This document shows, in pieces, positions 1 to 8,746 of a stretch of 50,567 nt of DNA. Numbering within the stretch: position 1 is the stretch's first letter; each line of letters starts with the position of its first letter. The stretch is from a virus, in IMG/VR virus record IMGVR_UViG_3300006751_004945, positions 1 through 50,567 of that record. The stretch is one strand, 5' to 3'. A program made the position numbers and the translations under genes. The notes beneath the pieces are model-generated. The model did not search any database and had not been told where the DNA came from. It saw only the letters and a program-made list of their open reading frames with translations.

Positions 1-297
1 AGCGTCTGCGATGGGGGTTAAGGCGTCCTGACGACTGCTGTTTTTCAAGTTTCCATCGTGGTTTCCGAGGATAACATAGGTCGGGGCGATATCAGCAAGA
101 CTGCTAAAGAAATCAGAGCACATTTCCACGAACTCTGGACTGATTTGTGTTTTTGTGTGGGCAATATCTCCACAATGTACAATGTAGTCTGGCTTTTCTT
201 TTCTCAAGATGTCGTATAATTTTTCGAATACAATTTTATATTCATAATGATATTTCAAATTTTTGATATGCGTGTCCGCAATGTGAGCAAACTTCAA
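1..297 (-). CDS. SbcD/gp47-like metallophosphoesterase (5' part, runs off window)
   Basis: This is the N-terminal 99 residues of a calcineurin-like phosphoesterase; the 3' end lies beyond base 1. Visible metal-binding motifs are D8-x-H10 (ADTH), G43-D44 and GNHD at 78-81, the standard order for SbcD/Mre11/T4 gp47 nucleases. Those proteins form the nuclease subunit of a recombination exonuclease with an SbcC/gp46 ATPase; the partner is not in this window. I chose a TTG start at 297 because no ATG precedes the first motif and a GGAG ribosome site sits 7 bases upstream. The gene starts 10 bases after the primase stop, so the two are probably co-transcribed. The family assignment is firm; the specific gp47 role is inferred from the replication context. 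Confidence 0.8.
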   Translation of the reverse strand, partial: MKFAHIADTHIKNLKYHYEYKIVFEKLYDILRKEKPDYIVHCGDIAHTKTQISPEFVEMCSDFFSSLADIAPTYVILGNHDGNLKNSSRQDALTPIADA

Positions 298-307
298 ACT
301 TTCTCTC

Positions 308-1231
308 CTATAAGTCAAAAATTGCGGAGATTAATGTATCTTCTTCATTAATCCCCGGAGCTTCTTGGCTTAATTTTTTTACTTCTTCTTTGGACATATC
401 GCCTACGTCCCTCTCATCATCGTATTGCAATTCTCGTACTTCAATACCGTACTTAAAAAATAATCTTTTGATGTTATTGGCTTTGTATTTTGCATCTGGG
501 TCTAATGCCAACAAAACCGGCGTATTGTTCTGGACTATCTTTTTGAATAATCTAGATGTTTCTCTAATTGTTGAGCCCAAAATAGGAACCGCATTATCTG
601 CCTTGACGGCATCAAACGCTCCTTCAACAATTGTGACCTCTTTATCAAAATCGATATATAATTCATTGAATACGATATCGCGACTGACTGGAGGATTTTT
701 ATATCTTCTATAATCGTCTGTAAATGTTCTTGCTATGAAATAATTTAAGTCTCCGTTTTCGTTAAATGATGGGATTATGATCCTTCCCTTGAATGGGCCA
801 TCGGAACAAAAGCCGATTTTCCACTTTAGGATGTCCCCTCTGCCAATGTCTCGCCCCTCAAGGTACCGCAGGGGTGCCTTAAATTTGCAGTTTCCAGTTA
901 GGGTGTGAAAATTTGGAGGCATTTCAACTATTTGTTCGAAATTGTCTTCCCCCTCTTCCTCGAAAAGACTTTCGAAGTCATTTAGATCGGTTTTCTCGCC
1001 AGAAAACGCCTTCCATGCTTCTCGATCCTTTTGTGAACCAAACTTTCGAACCAATCGATAAAGATTTCTACCCTTCTGATCACAAATCCAGCACTTGTAG
1101 ACACCCCTTTGGATGTTGACAGAGAATTTCCTCTTGTGATGCTTACAAAACGGACATTGAAATAAATGCTCGTTGTTTGATTTATGAGATTTCCCAAGAA
1201 AGCTCGTTATAATCGAAAGCTTTTCGTCCAT
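308..1231 (-). CDS. DnaG/gp61-type DNA primase (Zn ribbon + TOPRIM)
   Basis: This is a putative primase that would lay down RNA primers at the phage replication fork. An N-terminal zinc ribbon has C26-x2-C29 and C47-x2-C50. A GRIIIP segment follows near residue 149, and then a TOPRIM domain with the VEG acid at E203 and a D244-P-D246 metal-binding pair. At 307 residues it is compact, close to T4 gp61 and shorter than cellular DnaG, and no helicase or helicase-interaction domain is obvious. The ATG at 1231 has no ribosome-binding site and lies 7 bases from a -10 box, so translation may be leaderless. No in-frame start between the ATG and the zinc ribbon looks better. It probably forms a replication/recombination unit with the phosphoesterase downstream. 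Confidence 0.85.
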   Translation of the reverse strand: MDEKLSIITSFLGKSHKSNNEHLFQCPFCKHHKRKFSVNIQRGVYKCWICDQKGRNLYRLVRKFGSQKDREAWKAFSGEKTDLNDFESLFEEEGEDNFEQIVEMPPNFHTLTGNCKFKAPLRYLEGRDIGRGDILKWKIGFCSDGPFKGRIIIPSFNENGDLNYFIARTFTDDYRRYKNPPVSRDIVFNELYIDFDKEVTIVEGAFDAVKADNAVPILGSTIRETSRLFKKIVQNNTPVLLALDPDAKYKANNIKRLFFKYGIEVRELQYDDERDVGDMSKEEVKKLSQEAPGINEEDTLISAIFDL

Positions 1232-1237
1232 AATAAT

Positions 1238-1266
1238 AATATAACATAACCACCACTACTTGTCAA
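1238..1266 (-). promoter_or_regulatory. sigma70-type promoter for primase gene
   Basis: Read on the minus strand, TTGACA (1266-1261), a 17-base spacer and TATATT (1243-1238) give a near-consensus sigma70-type promoter. It lies in a 43-base intergenic gap. The expected transcription start, 7 bases past the -10, coincides with the A of the primase ATG at 1231. Use by host polymerase is inferred. Confidence 0.7.
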
Positions 1267-1274
1267 GAATTATT

Positions 1275-2765
1275 TTACGATTCAGGGAGTGCGCTGTCGT
1301 AACCCGAGACATAAGAGGTATTTACTGAATCCGAAGTTGATACAACCGCCTGACTAGAGGTAGCATCAACTACTTTTCCTCCGACTTTTTTCGTTGTTTG
1401 TTGAGCCCAATCGACCAAGTCGGCTTTTATATTAGAATCTGTTAGGATTGCGAGATCCTTGGTCAACTGGGCTTGGCTGGCGCAAAACTCCTCGTCTGCT
1501 TCGCACAATTGTCCAGCAAATTCTAGCGCCTTTTTTGCTACGGTGGTTCCCATTTGCCCTATTTCTGCGGCGTTATCATCAAGTTCGCTCAAGATCTTCA
1601 TTGCTTGTTTCGTGTTTTTTGCGGCGCGTACCTTCTTTTCCGCCATATAGAGCATCGACATGGCGTCATGAGCATCCTTGGTATGTGCATCGGCTTCGGT
1701 CGCGAACTCCACTGCCATACTGGAAAAAGAGCCGTCATTAGTTTGAGCGGCCAGAGTTTTTATGGCCATTGTAGAATTTGAATCTCCAACTTCGTCCGCC
1801 AATTGTAAAATGGCGCGTCCGATTGCGTTTGAAATATCTTTTACATCGTCGGCCCATTCCAGATTTTCAATTATTTCATTTAGCTGCCTTTTTAGAGATT
1901 CAGCCATAGCTTCTGCACTCTCTTTGCCAGCTTTGACCTTATTCATGACTAGGTCTTTTCCCTTTTTAAACCCCTTCTTGGCCGCAGTACCCACAACAAT
2001 TCTTGCAGCCCTCTTGAGGGCGAAAGGAACTATAACATAGAAGGCCGGGAACCAAATAGAAAGAGTTGCCAAAGCCAAACAGAGGCCAATCAATGCTAAT
2101 TTGACGTCGGGGCGCCCCATAATACTACTATATTTTCCCAAAGCAGCCACAATCAGCTTGCCTATTGTTTTAACTGCTTTTAGAAACATTTTTGCAGCTT
2201 TTAGAACGATATTTCCAATCACAGAAGCAACCTTCCCCAAAGTACCCTTATCTTTGATGGAGCCAAGCAGTTCTTGGGCTTTTTTTGCTGCGGATTGTAT
2301 TGCTTGGGATACCATTTTTCTAAAAATTAGCCCCTTGCCAATTATTTGAAATACAATTTTAGAACCCATAATGAGGCCCTTCTTTTTCACTGCGTCTTTT
2401 GCGTCGTCTGCCTTTGTTCTGGTGGGGTCTTCTTCTCCAGCATCCTTTGCCTGAGAGGAGGCCTCCTTTTCCCATCCCCGCTTTCCAAATAATTCTTCCA
2501 AAACTTCTTTTTCTTCTTGGGGCGCTTGGGAAATTTCATAAAGTGTTGACTTTTCCCACATCTTCAGAGCAGTATCGAGGGAGATTTTATTATTTTCAAG
2601 ATTCTCAAAAAGTTTTCCGAAGGTCATCGTGTTTGCATGCTTTTTTGAATTATTTTCAAATAGAAAGACCGGACTTAGATATAATTCTTCTTCTGCGGCT
2701 TTGGGGATCTCATATTCTTTCTCAAACTTTCTCCAACTCTCCATAATGAGCTTCATTTCAGACAT
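1275..2765 (-). CDS. Hypothetical protein with hydrophobic central segment
   Basis: No function is recognised for this 496-residue protein. The N-terminus (MSEMKLIMESWRKF) is acidic and helical. A charged linker near 110-135 is followed by a Lys/Ala-rich amphipathic stretch of about 135-220 and a strongly hydrophobic segment of about 220-250 that could span a membrane. The C-terminal half is Ala-rich and probably helical. I placed the start at the ATG at 2765 rather than an upstream ATG at 2813: AGGAG lies nine bases before it, and the start overlaps the resolvase stop by 8 bases (ATGTCTGA), typical of this genome. It could be a membrane-interacting virion or ejected protein, but that is only a guess from composition and its position after the tail genes. 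Confidence 0.65.
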   Translation of the reverse strand: MSEMKLIMESWRKFEKEYEIPKAAEEELYLSPVFLFENNSKKHANTMTFGKLFENLENNKISLDTALKMWEKSTLYEISQAPQEEKEVLEELFGKRGWEKEASSQAKDAGEEDPTRTKADDAKDAVKKKGLIMGSKIVFQIIGKGLIFRKMVSQAIQSAAKKAQELLGSIKDKGTLGKVASVIGNIVLKAAKMFLKAVKTIGKLIVAALGKYSSIMGRPDVKLALIGLCLALATLSIWFPAFYVIVPFALKRAARIVVGTAAKKGFKKGKDLVMNKVKAGKESAEAMAESLKRQLNEIIENLEWADDVKDISNAIGRAILQLADEVGDSNSTMAIKTLAAQTNDGSFSSMAVEFATEADAHTKDAHDAMSMLYMAEKKVRAAKNTKQAMKILSELDDNAAEIGQMGTTVAKKALEFAGQLCEADEEFCASQAQLTKDLAILTDSNIKADLVDWAQQTTKKVGGKVVDATSSQAVVSTSDSVNTSYVSGYDSALPES

Positions 2766-3282
2766 TTTCGTGATTCTCCTGTAATAAATAGTGTCCTGCC
2801 CGAGCAACGACAATCGCGTCAGCGATATCGTAGCAATATTTCTGGACGTTGCCGTGTCTGGTATAAATTATTTCAAACTCTTGACTCTCAATAAAGTGTT
2901 CCATAACGACTTCCTTGGCTTTCTTGCCTTTTGCGACCTTTATTCCACACTTTGACCTTGCCGAGATGGGGGTTACATAGTTTGGCTCCATATCGAAGAG
3001 CTGATAGCATTGCCAAGAGATAATGCCGTTGAATCTCTGGAGAACTGACATAGTTTTTGCTGTCGAGCCTCCACGTCGGAAGAACATTAGAGCCTGTTCA
3101 ATAAAGATGTGCTCGATATTATGATTCTTTTTTATTTCTTTGAGGGAATCTTGGACTTTTTTAGCTTTTTCGAAGAAGTTTCCGGTTTTTCGCAAGTCGA
3201 TATACTCCGTATAAACGATTTTGTTATCGTTCATGACGCATACTCCGACTATGCTTGTGCTTATGTCCAAACCCAGTATCAT
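2758..3282 (-). CDS. RuvC-like Holliday junction resolvase
   Basis: This 174-residue protein has an RNase H/RuvC fold. The acidic residues expected for the metal site are D6 in a GLDIS strand, E62 in IFIEQ, and D152/D155 in a C-terminal YDIADA helix. A basic loop with tandem glycines follows E62 (FFRRGGS). Such enzymes cut branched DNA. In T4-like phages gp49 debranches DNA before packaging, and this protein may do the same by a different fold. Its ATG follows the stop of the upstream virion gene with no spacing (TAGATG), suggesting translational coupling. The family is well supported; substrate specificity is inferred. Confidence 0.78.
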   Translation of the reverse strand: MILGLDISTSIVGVCVMNDNKIVYTEYIDLRKTGNFFEKAKKVQDSLKEIKKNHNIEHIFIEQALMFFRRGGSTAKTMSVLQRFNGIISWQCYQLFDMEPNYVTPISARSKCGIKVAKGKKAKEVVMEHFIESQEFEIIYTRHGNVQKYCYDIADAIVVARAGHYLLQENHENV

Positions 3283-4452
3283 CTAAAAATCCAATTTCAA
3301 TTTAAAGGTTAGGTTTCGATCTGCGGTCTTTTTAATGGGGTACGCCGTGGATGCGATACCGATCAAATTTTTATTCTCGTCATAAATCCCGATTTTCGTT
3401 ATATATGTTGTTTTTTCGAAATCTGCATCTGGGTCTGGATAACTAGAGCTTACTATATTTTTTATTTCTAATTCAGGCTCGACTAAACCAGTAGTTCCAA
3501 CTTGGAATTCTTTCCCTTGGTTTTCGGAGGGATATGTTGGGTTATTGGAATGGTTCATTTCTCCCCTTTCTGCGTGCGCCATCAGGGTAAGGGTTGGTAT
3601 GAAATTTGTTCCCTCAAAATCAAAGGTAAAACTTGCACTAGGGATGATTCCAGAGGGGAGGCCATCGTTTGCGCCGGCGCCAAAGAAAATCCAAGATGAG
3701 GTCTGAAGATTTGTAATATCGTCTAAATAATTTCGTGATACTCCTGTCTCTAGAGGCCATGAGCCGGTTAGAACAACAAAGCCCTCGTTATATAAGACGG
3801 TGCCGGCGACAGACCCCGAACCAGGACTTCCAGGGGGGGCGACCTGGATCAGCTCTCCATTTTGATTTCTATCTTGTAATCGACCAATCAGTGTTCCCGA
3901 AATGTAAAAATCCAAATTTACTGTGCCGCGCTTGATAGAAGACCCATAGAAAATAGAAGGTATTGAAGTCAGGCTCAATTCTTGCGTTGCCTTGTTTCCC
4001 AGACTAGAACTATATGCGTAATGAGCGCTGATATTTTTGTAATAGTTTAGGGTATTCTGAAGCGATTGTATGTGTGGTCGGAAAATGAAGCCGGATGGGA
4101 AATATTCACGGGTGATACTCGAAGAAAGCGGGTAAGATCCCGTCAGAGTCTCTCCGTAGGTGAAATCGGCATTAAACTCTGACGTTGAAACCGTTTTGAA
4201 ACTCGAAAGAGTACCCTGTTTCGTAATAAACGGATAAATCAATCCAGTTTCTGATTCATTTCTATCCACATTAAGTTCATAGAGAGAAATAAATCCAGTA
4301 TCTACATTCGGAGTACTCCCGGTGAAGGCGCCACTTATCTGTGATCTATTCTGGTAGTATAATTTTGAATCATAGATATCAAATCGGATCTTTGGGTGAG
4401 CTTTTATTACGTTATGAAAAACATCATTTTGTTCAAATTTTTTATATGACAT
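3283..4452 (-). CDS. Putative virion protein, paralogue of the upstream gene
   Basis: This 389-residue protein is rich in Ser, Thr, Gly and aromatic residues, like beta-rich phage structural proteins. Its C-terminal third parallels that of the neighbouring 323-residue protein: a YPSENQ motif (YLSESQ in the neighbour), then TYITKIGIYDENKNLIG (YVTTVGLYSADNELLA), and an end in a K/R-L-K/R-L-D-aromatic tail. This suggests an old tandem duplication. No enzymatic motif or signal peptide is seen. Placement between large tail proteins and the resolvase gene suggests a tail, baseplate or neck component. The exact role is unknown. Confidence 0.65.
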   Translation of the reverse strand: MSYKKFEQNDVFHNVIKAHPKIRFDIYDSKLYYQNRSQISGAFTGSTPNVDTGFISLYELNVDRNESETGLIYPFITKQGTLSSFKTVSTSEFNADFTYGETLTGSYPLSSSITREYFPSGFIFRPHIQSLQNTLNYYKNISAHYAYSSSLGNKATQELSLTSIPSIFYGSSIKRGTVNLDFYISGTLIGRLQDRNQNGELIQVAPPGSPGSGSVAGTVLYNEGFVVLTGSWPLETGVSRNYLDDITNLQTSSWIFFGAGANDGLPSGIIPSASFTFDFEGTNFIPTLTLMAHAERGEMNHSNNPTYPSENQGKEFQVGTTGLVEPELEIKNIVSSSYPDPDADFEKTTYITKIGIYDENKNLIGIASTAYPIKKTADRNLTFKLKLDF

Positions 4453-4476
4453 AATACCAACATCTACTTTTATCTA

Positions 4477-5448
4477 CTAATAATCTAATCTAACCCTCAA
4501 AGTTAATTCGTTGGTTGGATCCTTCTTTAGAGGCTCTGATAATTTTGCAACAGCTAACAGTTCGTTATCTGCACTATAGAGACCGACGGTCGTTACATAA
4601 GAGACGGGATTATCTGTCGTCTCCTGCTTTACCCTTATTTGACTCTCTGATAAATATGTAGGATTCGTTGAATAATTGAATTCATTATGTGCTGCGCGAC
4701 AGAAATAAATTGTAGAATTTAATTCCGTAGTGTTATTGAAGTCGTTATTGATCCAGCACTTCCTGACGTTGTCGGCGGTACCGGAGATTGAAAAACTTCC
4801 AGTATAGAACTCCGCGTCATTAAAGATATTTTGCGAAGCATTAATAACTGCGATGCCGGCTTGATAATAAATAAGACCCTGTCCTGTGCCTGGTGCTGCG
4901 GCGGATCCGGTATAAAGAATTCCATACTCGCCGGCTGGGGAATTAACTCTGTAATCATTTTCGGCGCCGTAATCGGCGAGCACTAAGGGAGTTCCAGCGG
5001 AACGGCTGATTTCCAAGGAAAAGTTCCCTTTCTTGATTTCATCTTTATAGAGGAGTCTGGAGTAATTTACAAATACACATTTATTGAATTGGGTTCCGCC
5101 AGTTAAATCTCCATCGCGGTCGAATTTCCGGATGGATCCGGCTTCATCGTAGCCAACAAGCACCTGTGCCATCTGATAATAAATATTTTGCTTTTTATCG
5201 TTTTGAAGATTTGCCGGGTTGGCTATATACTTCGTGTATCCATAAGATATATCAAAAATGTGATTCGCCGAGGAACTCAATACTGGGTAGTCGTAAACGC
5301 TCTGGAACATTCCATGCGAATAGTTCTTGATGTTCTCATCATTATAAGTACCCGAGACAATTGTCCCGGTAATAGGAATTGCCTCATGTAGAAGCGTCCT
5401 CGTTGTTGCAATATCATTATTTAATAGTGTTTTGAAAACTTGTGCCAT
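4477..5448 (-). CDS. Putative virion protein, paralogue of the downstream gene
   Basis: This 323-residue protein is probably structural. It starts MAQVFKTLLNNDIATTRTLL after a ribosome site (AAGGATGAG). The C-terminal domain matches that of the 389-residue neighbour, with a YLSESQ motif, a GLYSADNELLAVAKL strand segment and a terminal RLDY. The N-terminal half differs between the pair, so the shared C-terminal part may be an assembly or attachment module. No catalytic motif is visible. The virion role is inferred from composition and from its place in a continuous run of tail genes. Confidence 0.65.
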   Translation of the reverse strand: MAQVFKTLLNNDIATTRTLLHEAIPITGTIVSGTYNDENIKNYSHGMFQSVYDYPVLSSSANHIFDISYGYTKYIANPANLQNDKKQNIYYQMAQVLVGYDEAGSIRKFDRDGDLTGGTQFNKCVFVNYSRLLYKDEIKKGNFSLEISRSAGTPLVLADYGAENDYRVNSPAGEYGILYTGSAAAPGTGQGLIYYQAGIAVINASQNIFNDAEFYTGSFSISGTADNVRKCWINNDFNNTTELNSTIYFCRAAHNEFNYSTNPTYLSESQIRVKQETTDNPVSYVTTVGLYSADNELLAVAKLSEPLKKDPTNELTLRVRLDY

Positions 5449-5464
5449 TTCTCAATTCTCATCC

Positions 5465-6379
5465 TTATTGTTGTTTAATAAACCTTATCGGAATATCAAT
5501 TTTGTACCCCGTAGTTACTCCTGAAATTCTCAAATTTGTATCTAGATAATAAAAAGGAATACCTTCAAGGGAGATTGTGCTCCCAAGTCGCGTGAACAAA
5601 AAATTTCCAGTGTTGTTTAAATCCAGAGAAGCCATAACCGAACATTCAAAGCGCGTTCCGCTGGCGCCTTGTATAGGGGATTTGTCTGTGGTCCCGAACG
5701 TTTTTATATACGCTTTATCGGTACCGCGAGATAAATAATAGGCCGCTATTTGGTCGTCATCAATGAATGACGGAACAGCCTGTGTTACGTCATTGGCTGT
5801 GTTCGTGGAGTTTACAATTACCCCCAGCCTATTGTCTATTTCTATCATGTATTGAGTTTCCATAAGATCTGAAGATAAGGTTCGGCCAGCTGAAGATTTA
5901 TTATTAATTCCCTGGTCGACCATAATTGCGTTGCCTGTTGTTCCATTCTCGCCGTTAATAAATGCGGCGATGGAGCCGGTGGAGACGAGGCCGGAGAGGG
6001 TGGTGTTCGTTGTATCGTCAGCTGCGATCAAAATAGTTCCCAGACTTCCTGTTCCGGCGTTACTGATACCATCGACAGAGTTGCGCATCAAAACTGGCAT
6101 ATATAATAAATTAGTCCTGGCTATTGTTATAATTTTGGAATTCATATTCGAAGTATTGTTTGTAAATGCCTCCAAAACTGGAGTTTGCATGATTTCTAAA
6201 TCATAATAGGCGGATCCACTCGGATTCTGATTATTAAATAAAGTATAATCTATCTCGTCGTCGCCAAGTGCGAATTTTGTAATTCTAAAACTCCCATCTC
6301 CTTGCGCCAGCCTCTTTCTGCCAGTGTCTGTTAATACAGCGTCCAGTATAATGTCGCCGGAATTATCTAAAAATGCCAT
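5465..6379 (-). CDS. Putative virion structural protein (MAFLDNSGDIILDAVLTDTG type)
   Basis: This 304-residue protein has a distinctive N-terminus with the pattern DAVLTDTGRKRLAQGDGSFRITKFALGDDEI split over two segments (residues 13-43). The first 45 residues resemble the opening of the 340-residue protein encoded at 11827-12849 (LDIQLTQYGKHLLSTG), so the two may share an N-terminal attachment fold. The remainder is Ser/Thr/Asn-rich and beta-like, ending in a compact Ile/Arg-rich strand. AGAGGA lies upstream of the ATG. I infer a tail or baseplate component; no enzyme motif is present. Confidence 0.65.
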   Translation of the reverse strand: MAFLDNSGDIILDAVLTDTGRKRLAQGDGSFRITKFALGDDEIDYTLFNNQNPSGSAYYDLEIMQTPVLEAFTNNTSNMNSKIITIARTNLLYMPVLMRNSVDGISNAGTGSLGTILIAADDTTNTTLSGLVSTGSIAAFINGENGTTGNAIMVDQGINNKSSAGRTLSSDLMETQYMIEIDNRLGVIVNSTNTANDVTQAVPSFIDDDQIAAYYLSRGTDKAYIKTFGTTDKSPIQGASGTRFECSVMASLDLNNTGNFLFTRLGSTISLEGIPFYYLDTNLRISGVTTGYKIDIPIRFIKQQ

Positions 6380-6395
6380 TCTTGTGTTCCTCTTC

Positions 6396-6404
6396 TATAA
6401 ATAG
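6396..6404 (-). promoter_or_regulatory. CTATTTATA motif before ribosome site (candidate late element)
   Basis: On the minus strand CTATTTATA precedes an AGAGGA ribosome site and the ATG at 6379, inside a 50-base gap. Similar motifs occur before gp25, gp6 and the gene starting at 2765. The opposite strand reads TATAAATA, the T4 late promoter core, but in the wrong orientation. Function is unproven. Confidence 0.22.
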
Positions 6405-6429
6405 TTTATTCTAATTTAATTAGTTGTTT

Positions 6430-8745
6430 TTATTTAACAGGTACTTGCTCTGTTTTAAAAATAATGTTTAAGTCCACCTTTTTTCCCGATTTTTTGGAAA
6501 TTAAGCGAATTTTAAATTTTTTCCCCCACAAATTTTCTTCTATGAGGCCTAGGCGAGCAGATGTTAATCCGTTGGCTGTTGACATGTCCGTTATTCGAGA
6601 TGCATCAAAGATTCCTTGCGCCATTCGAGGGACGATATTGAAAATTTGTTTCATCCCCTTACTCAACTGAGTGTTTTGTGTTTTTTCTAATTCCACACTC
6701 TCCACTAATAAGTAGATAGCACCCTTCTCATCTACTAATTCAATTTTAAAAATTGCAGAAGGGTTGGACATTTTGCCATGAATATCGATAACCCGAAAAG
6801 TATAATAATATTTTGTGTTTGGTTTAAGACCCTCGATGATGGTTGAGGAGGAAAGGTGAATGCCTTTCGATTCCAAAAAGGTGTCGACTGTTCTTATCAT
6901 TTTCCCGGCGAAATCAGAATATTTCTCTGGATGTTTTGTTATCCTAAAAATTTGGAATTGAGATGGGGGGTCGTCGCTTCGAAAGGGGAGGGGGGCGCCA
7001 GGCGGTAACTTAAGGGATTTCGCGATTTTTGAAAAAACAAATGAATCATCCGGGTTTATGATGATTGGTGACATTTTGTATTCCCCGGTGCCAGAATTCA
7101 AAAGTATCTTTATTTTTCCACTCTTTCCCTTTAAGGGCAAAAAATTGATTTCAGGAGGAATTGGAAGACTATCATAAACCGCAGCTTCCGCGCTGAAGAG
7201 TGGAAGTTCGACAATTTTCACCGAGGGCCTCACCGAAACATCGAATTTGGCCGCCAGTGGGAGCGGGATATTGATTTCGGGCATGAGAAAATTGGAATTG
7301 GAATCATCGGAATCGGGATTGGAACCGATGGCGTTATCTTCCCCTAAGAAGTCGGAGGGGGATTGTTCGTCGGTGATGTCGGTGTCGCCGATCATGATTT
7401 TAACGTTATTATATTTGTATTCGGAGCCCAGAACCAGCTGATATGCAAATGCTTGATACTGATATGTTTGAGAATATTTTACTTGAGTGTCGACGAAATT
7501 ATATACATCTATCTCGTTGGAATTGGGGAAAAGATAGGTGGAAATTAATTTTCCTGATTTTCTTTTTTCTAACTTGTAGGCGACCGTCTCAGAGTGCGAA
7601 GGGGCGCCTTTTAAAATATCGATGTAAGTTCTTAGATAATCATTCACCAACTCCTGCATCTTGCCCTCAAATGTCAACAAATGCAGAAATTTTGAAAATT
7701 TATTTATTTTTTCGGGCCTGGGACCAATGATGGAAGGCTTTTTGGGGGGCGGTTTTTGGCGCTGGGAGGGCGCTGGGCCGAACTCCCTCAAGACGTCTTC
7801 CCACCAAGTAAAAATATCGTATGTATTAAAATCACCCTGTCCGTTGGGAGAAACAAAAACTACAGAACCGTCTTTAGAAACTGAAAATTCTTCACGATAG
7901 CCAGTAAACGACGTCGGCTGTGTGTTTGTTTCCGACAAAAAATTAAGAAACTCGGTACTCATTTCCGCATCTTTCAAAATTTCTGCGAATCTTGTATTTA
8001 TTTGTGTTGGGAAAGAAATTTCATTACACATCGGAAACGAGGATTTATAGGCGCTAGCAGCGTTCAAGAATTGAGTGTTTTCAATCGGCAAAAGATCTAC
8101 AGTCGGCTTTATTTCAGGACGGCGAGTATTTCCAATCATACGAGCGTAGGTTCCCAAGCGCGATTTCATATCTTTCATGGGGTTTTTCTTTTCGTCATCT
8201 TGACTAGCCTGGTAGACCGTATACAAGTCGGGGAGGAGTATTTCTGGAGCTGTTTGAGTCTGTACTTCATAGGCCTTTTGGAAAAAATTATAATTTGGAC
8301 TGACTTGATAAACTTCTTGTTTTGGAACATTTTCTAGAACTTTTGATTCAAGTGTGGAATATGGAATTCCCAAAGTGAGCCCTGCATCTCCAAACATTGT
8401 TCCAGTGACGATAAATGGCTGTTGGCCCGGGCGCTCTCCCAAAACCGGGTGTACACCCAAAATATAGTTTCGGAAATCCTGGCCTGTCGGGAAGCGGGTG
8501 CTATCCGAAATCAAAGTGACAGTTTGAGTGATTGTATAATATGGAGGCTTTTCATAATCCTGATTAATAGTATGGGGGTCCCATTGAACGGACGTAAATT
8601 TCCCAGTGCCGAACGATGAGGTGCCACGCTGGAATTTGCCGGCATCGTCGACTATCCAATAGCTACCCAATTCCTCTCGGACAGGGTCGGCGGCAGGGGC
8701 GACCATTTCGCTTAATAAGAATTTGCTCTTTTTAGATGTTGCCAT
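6430..8745 (-). CDS. Putative tail protein with fibronectin type III-like domain
   Basis: This is a 771-residue probable virion protein. Residues of about 630-665 carry a fibronectin type III-like strand pattern (LKPNTKYYYTFRVID followed by a SNPS turn), a fold often found in phage tail proteins and used for carbohydrate or protein contact. The central region is Pro-rich (QKPPPKKPS near residue 340). I chose the ATG at 8745 (MATSKKSKF) over one at 8763, because the latter falls inside the preceding gene while 8745 follows GAGGAAG and sits one base past that gene's stop. The specific role is unknown; tail or baseplate is inferred from context. Confidence 0.65.
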   Translation of the reverse strand: MATSKKSKFLLSEMVAPAADPVREELGSYWIVDDAGKFQRGTSSFGTGKFTSVQWDPHTINQDYEKPPYYTITQTVTLISDSTRFPTGQDFRNYILGVHPVLGERPGQQPFIVTGTMFGDAGLTLGIPYSTLESKVLENVPKQEVYQVSPNYNFFQKAYEVQTQTAPEILLPDLYTVYQASQDDEKKNPMKDMKSRLGTYARMIGNTRRPEIKPTVDLLPIENTQFLNAASAYKSSFPMCNEISFPTQINTRFAEILKDAEMSTEFLNFLSETNTQPTSFTGYREEFSVSKDGSVVFVSPNGQGDFNTYDIFTWWEDVLREFGPAPSQRQKPPPKKPSIIGPRPEKINKFSKFLHLLTFEGKMQELVNDYLRTYIDILKGAPSHSETVAYKLEKRKSGKLISTYLFPNSNEIDVYNFVDTQVKYSQTYQYQAFAYQLVLGSEYKYNNVKIMIGDTDITDEQSPSDFLGEDNAIGSNPDSDDSNSNFLMPEINIPLPLAAKFDVSVRPSVKIVELPLFSAEAAVYDSLPIPPEINFLPLKGKSGKIKILLNSGTGEYKMSPIIINPDDSFVFSKIAKSLKLPPGAPLPFRSDDPPSQFQIFRITKHPEKYSDFAGKMIRTVDTFLESKGIHLSSSTIIEGLKPNTKYYYTFRVIDIHGKMSNPSAIFKIELVDEKGAIYLLVESVELEKTQNTQLSKGMKQIFNIVPRMAQGIFDASRITDMSTANGLTSARLGLIEENLWGKKFKIRLISKKSGKKVDLNIIFKTEQVPVK

Positions 8746-8746
8746 T

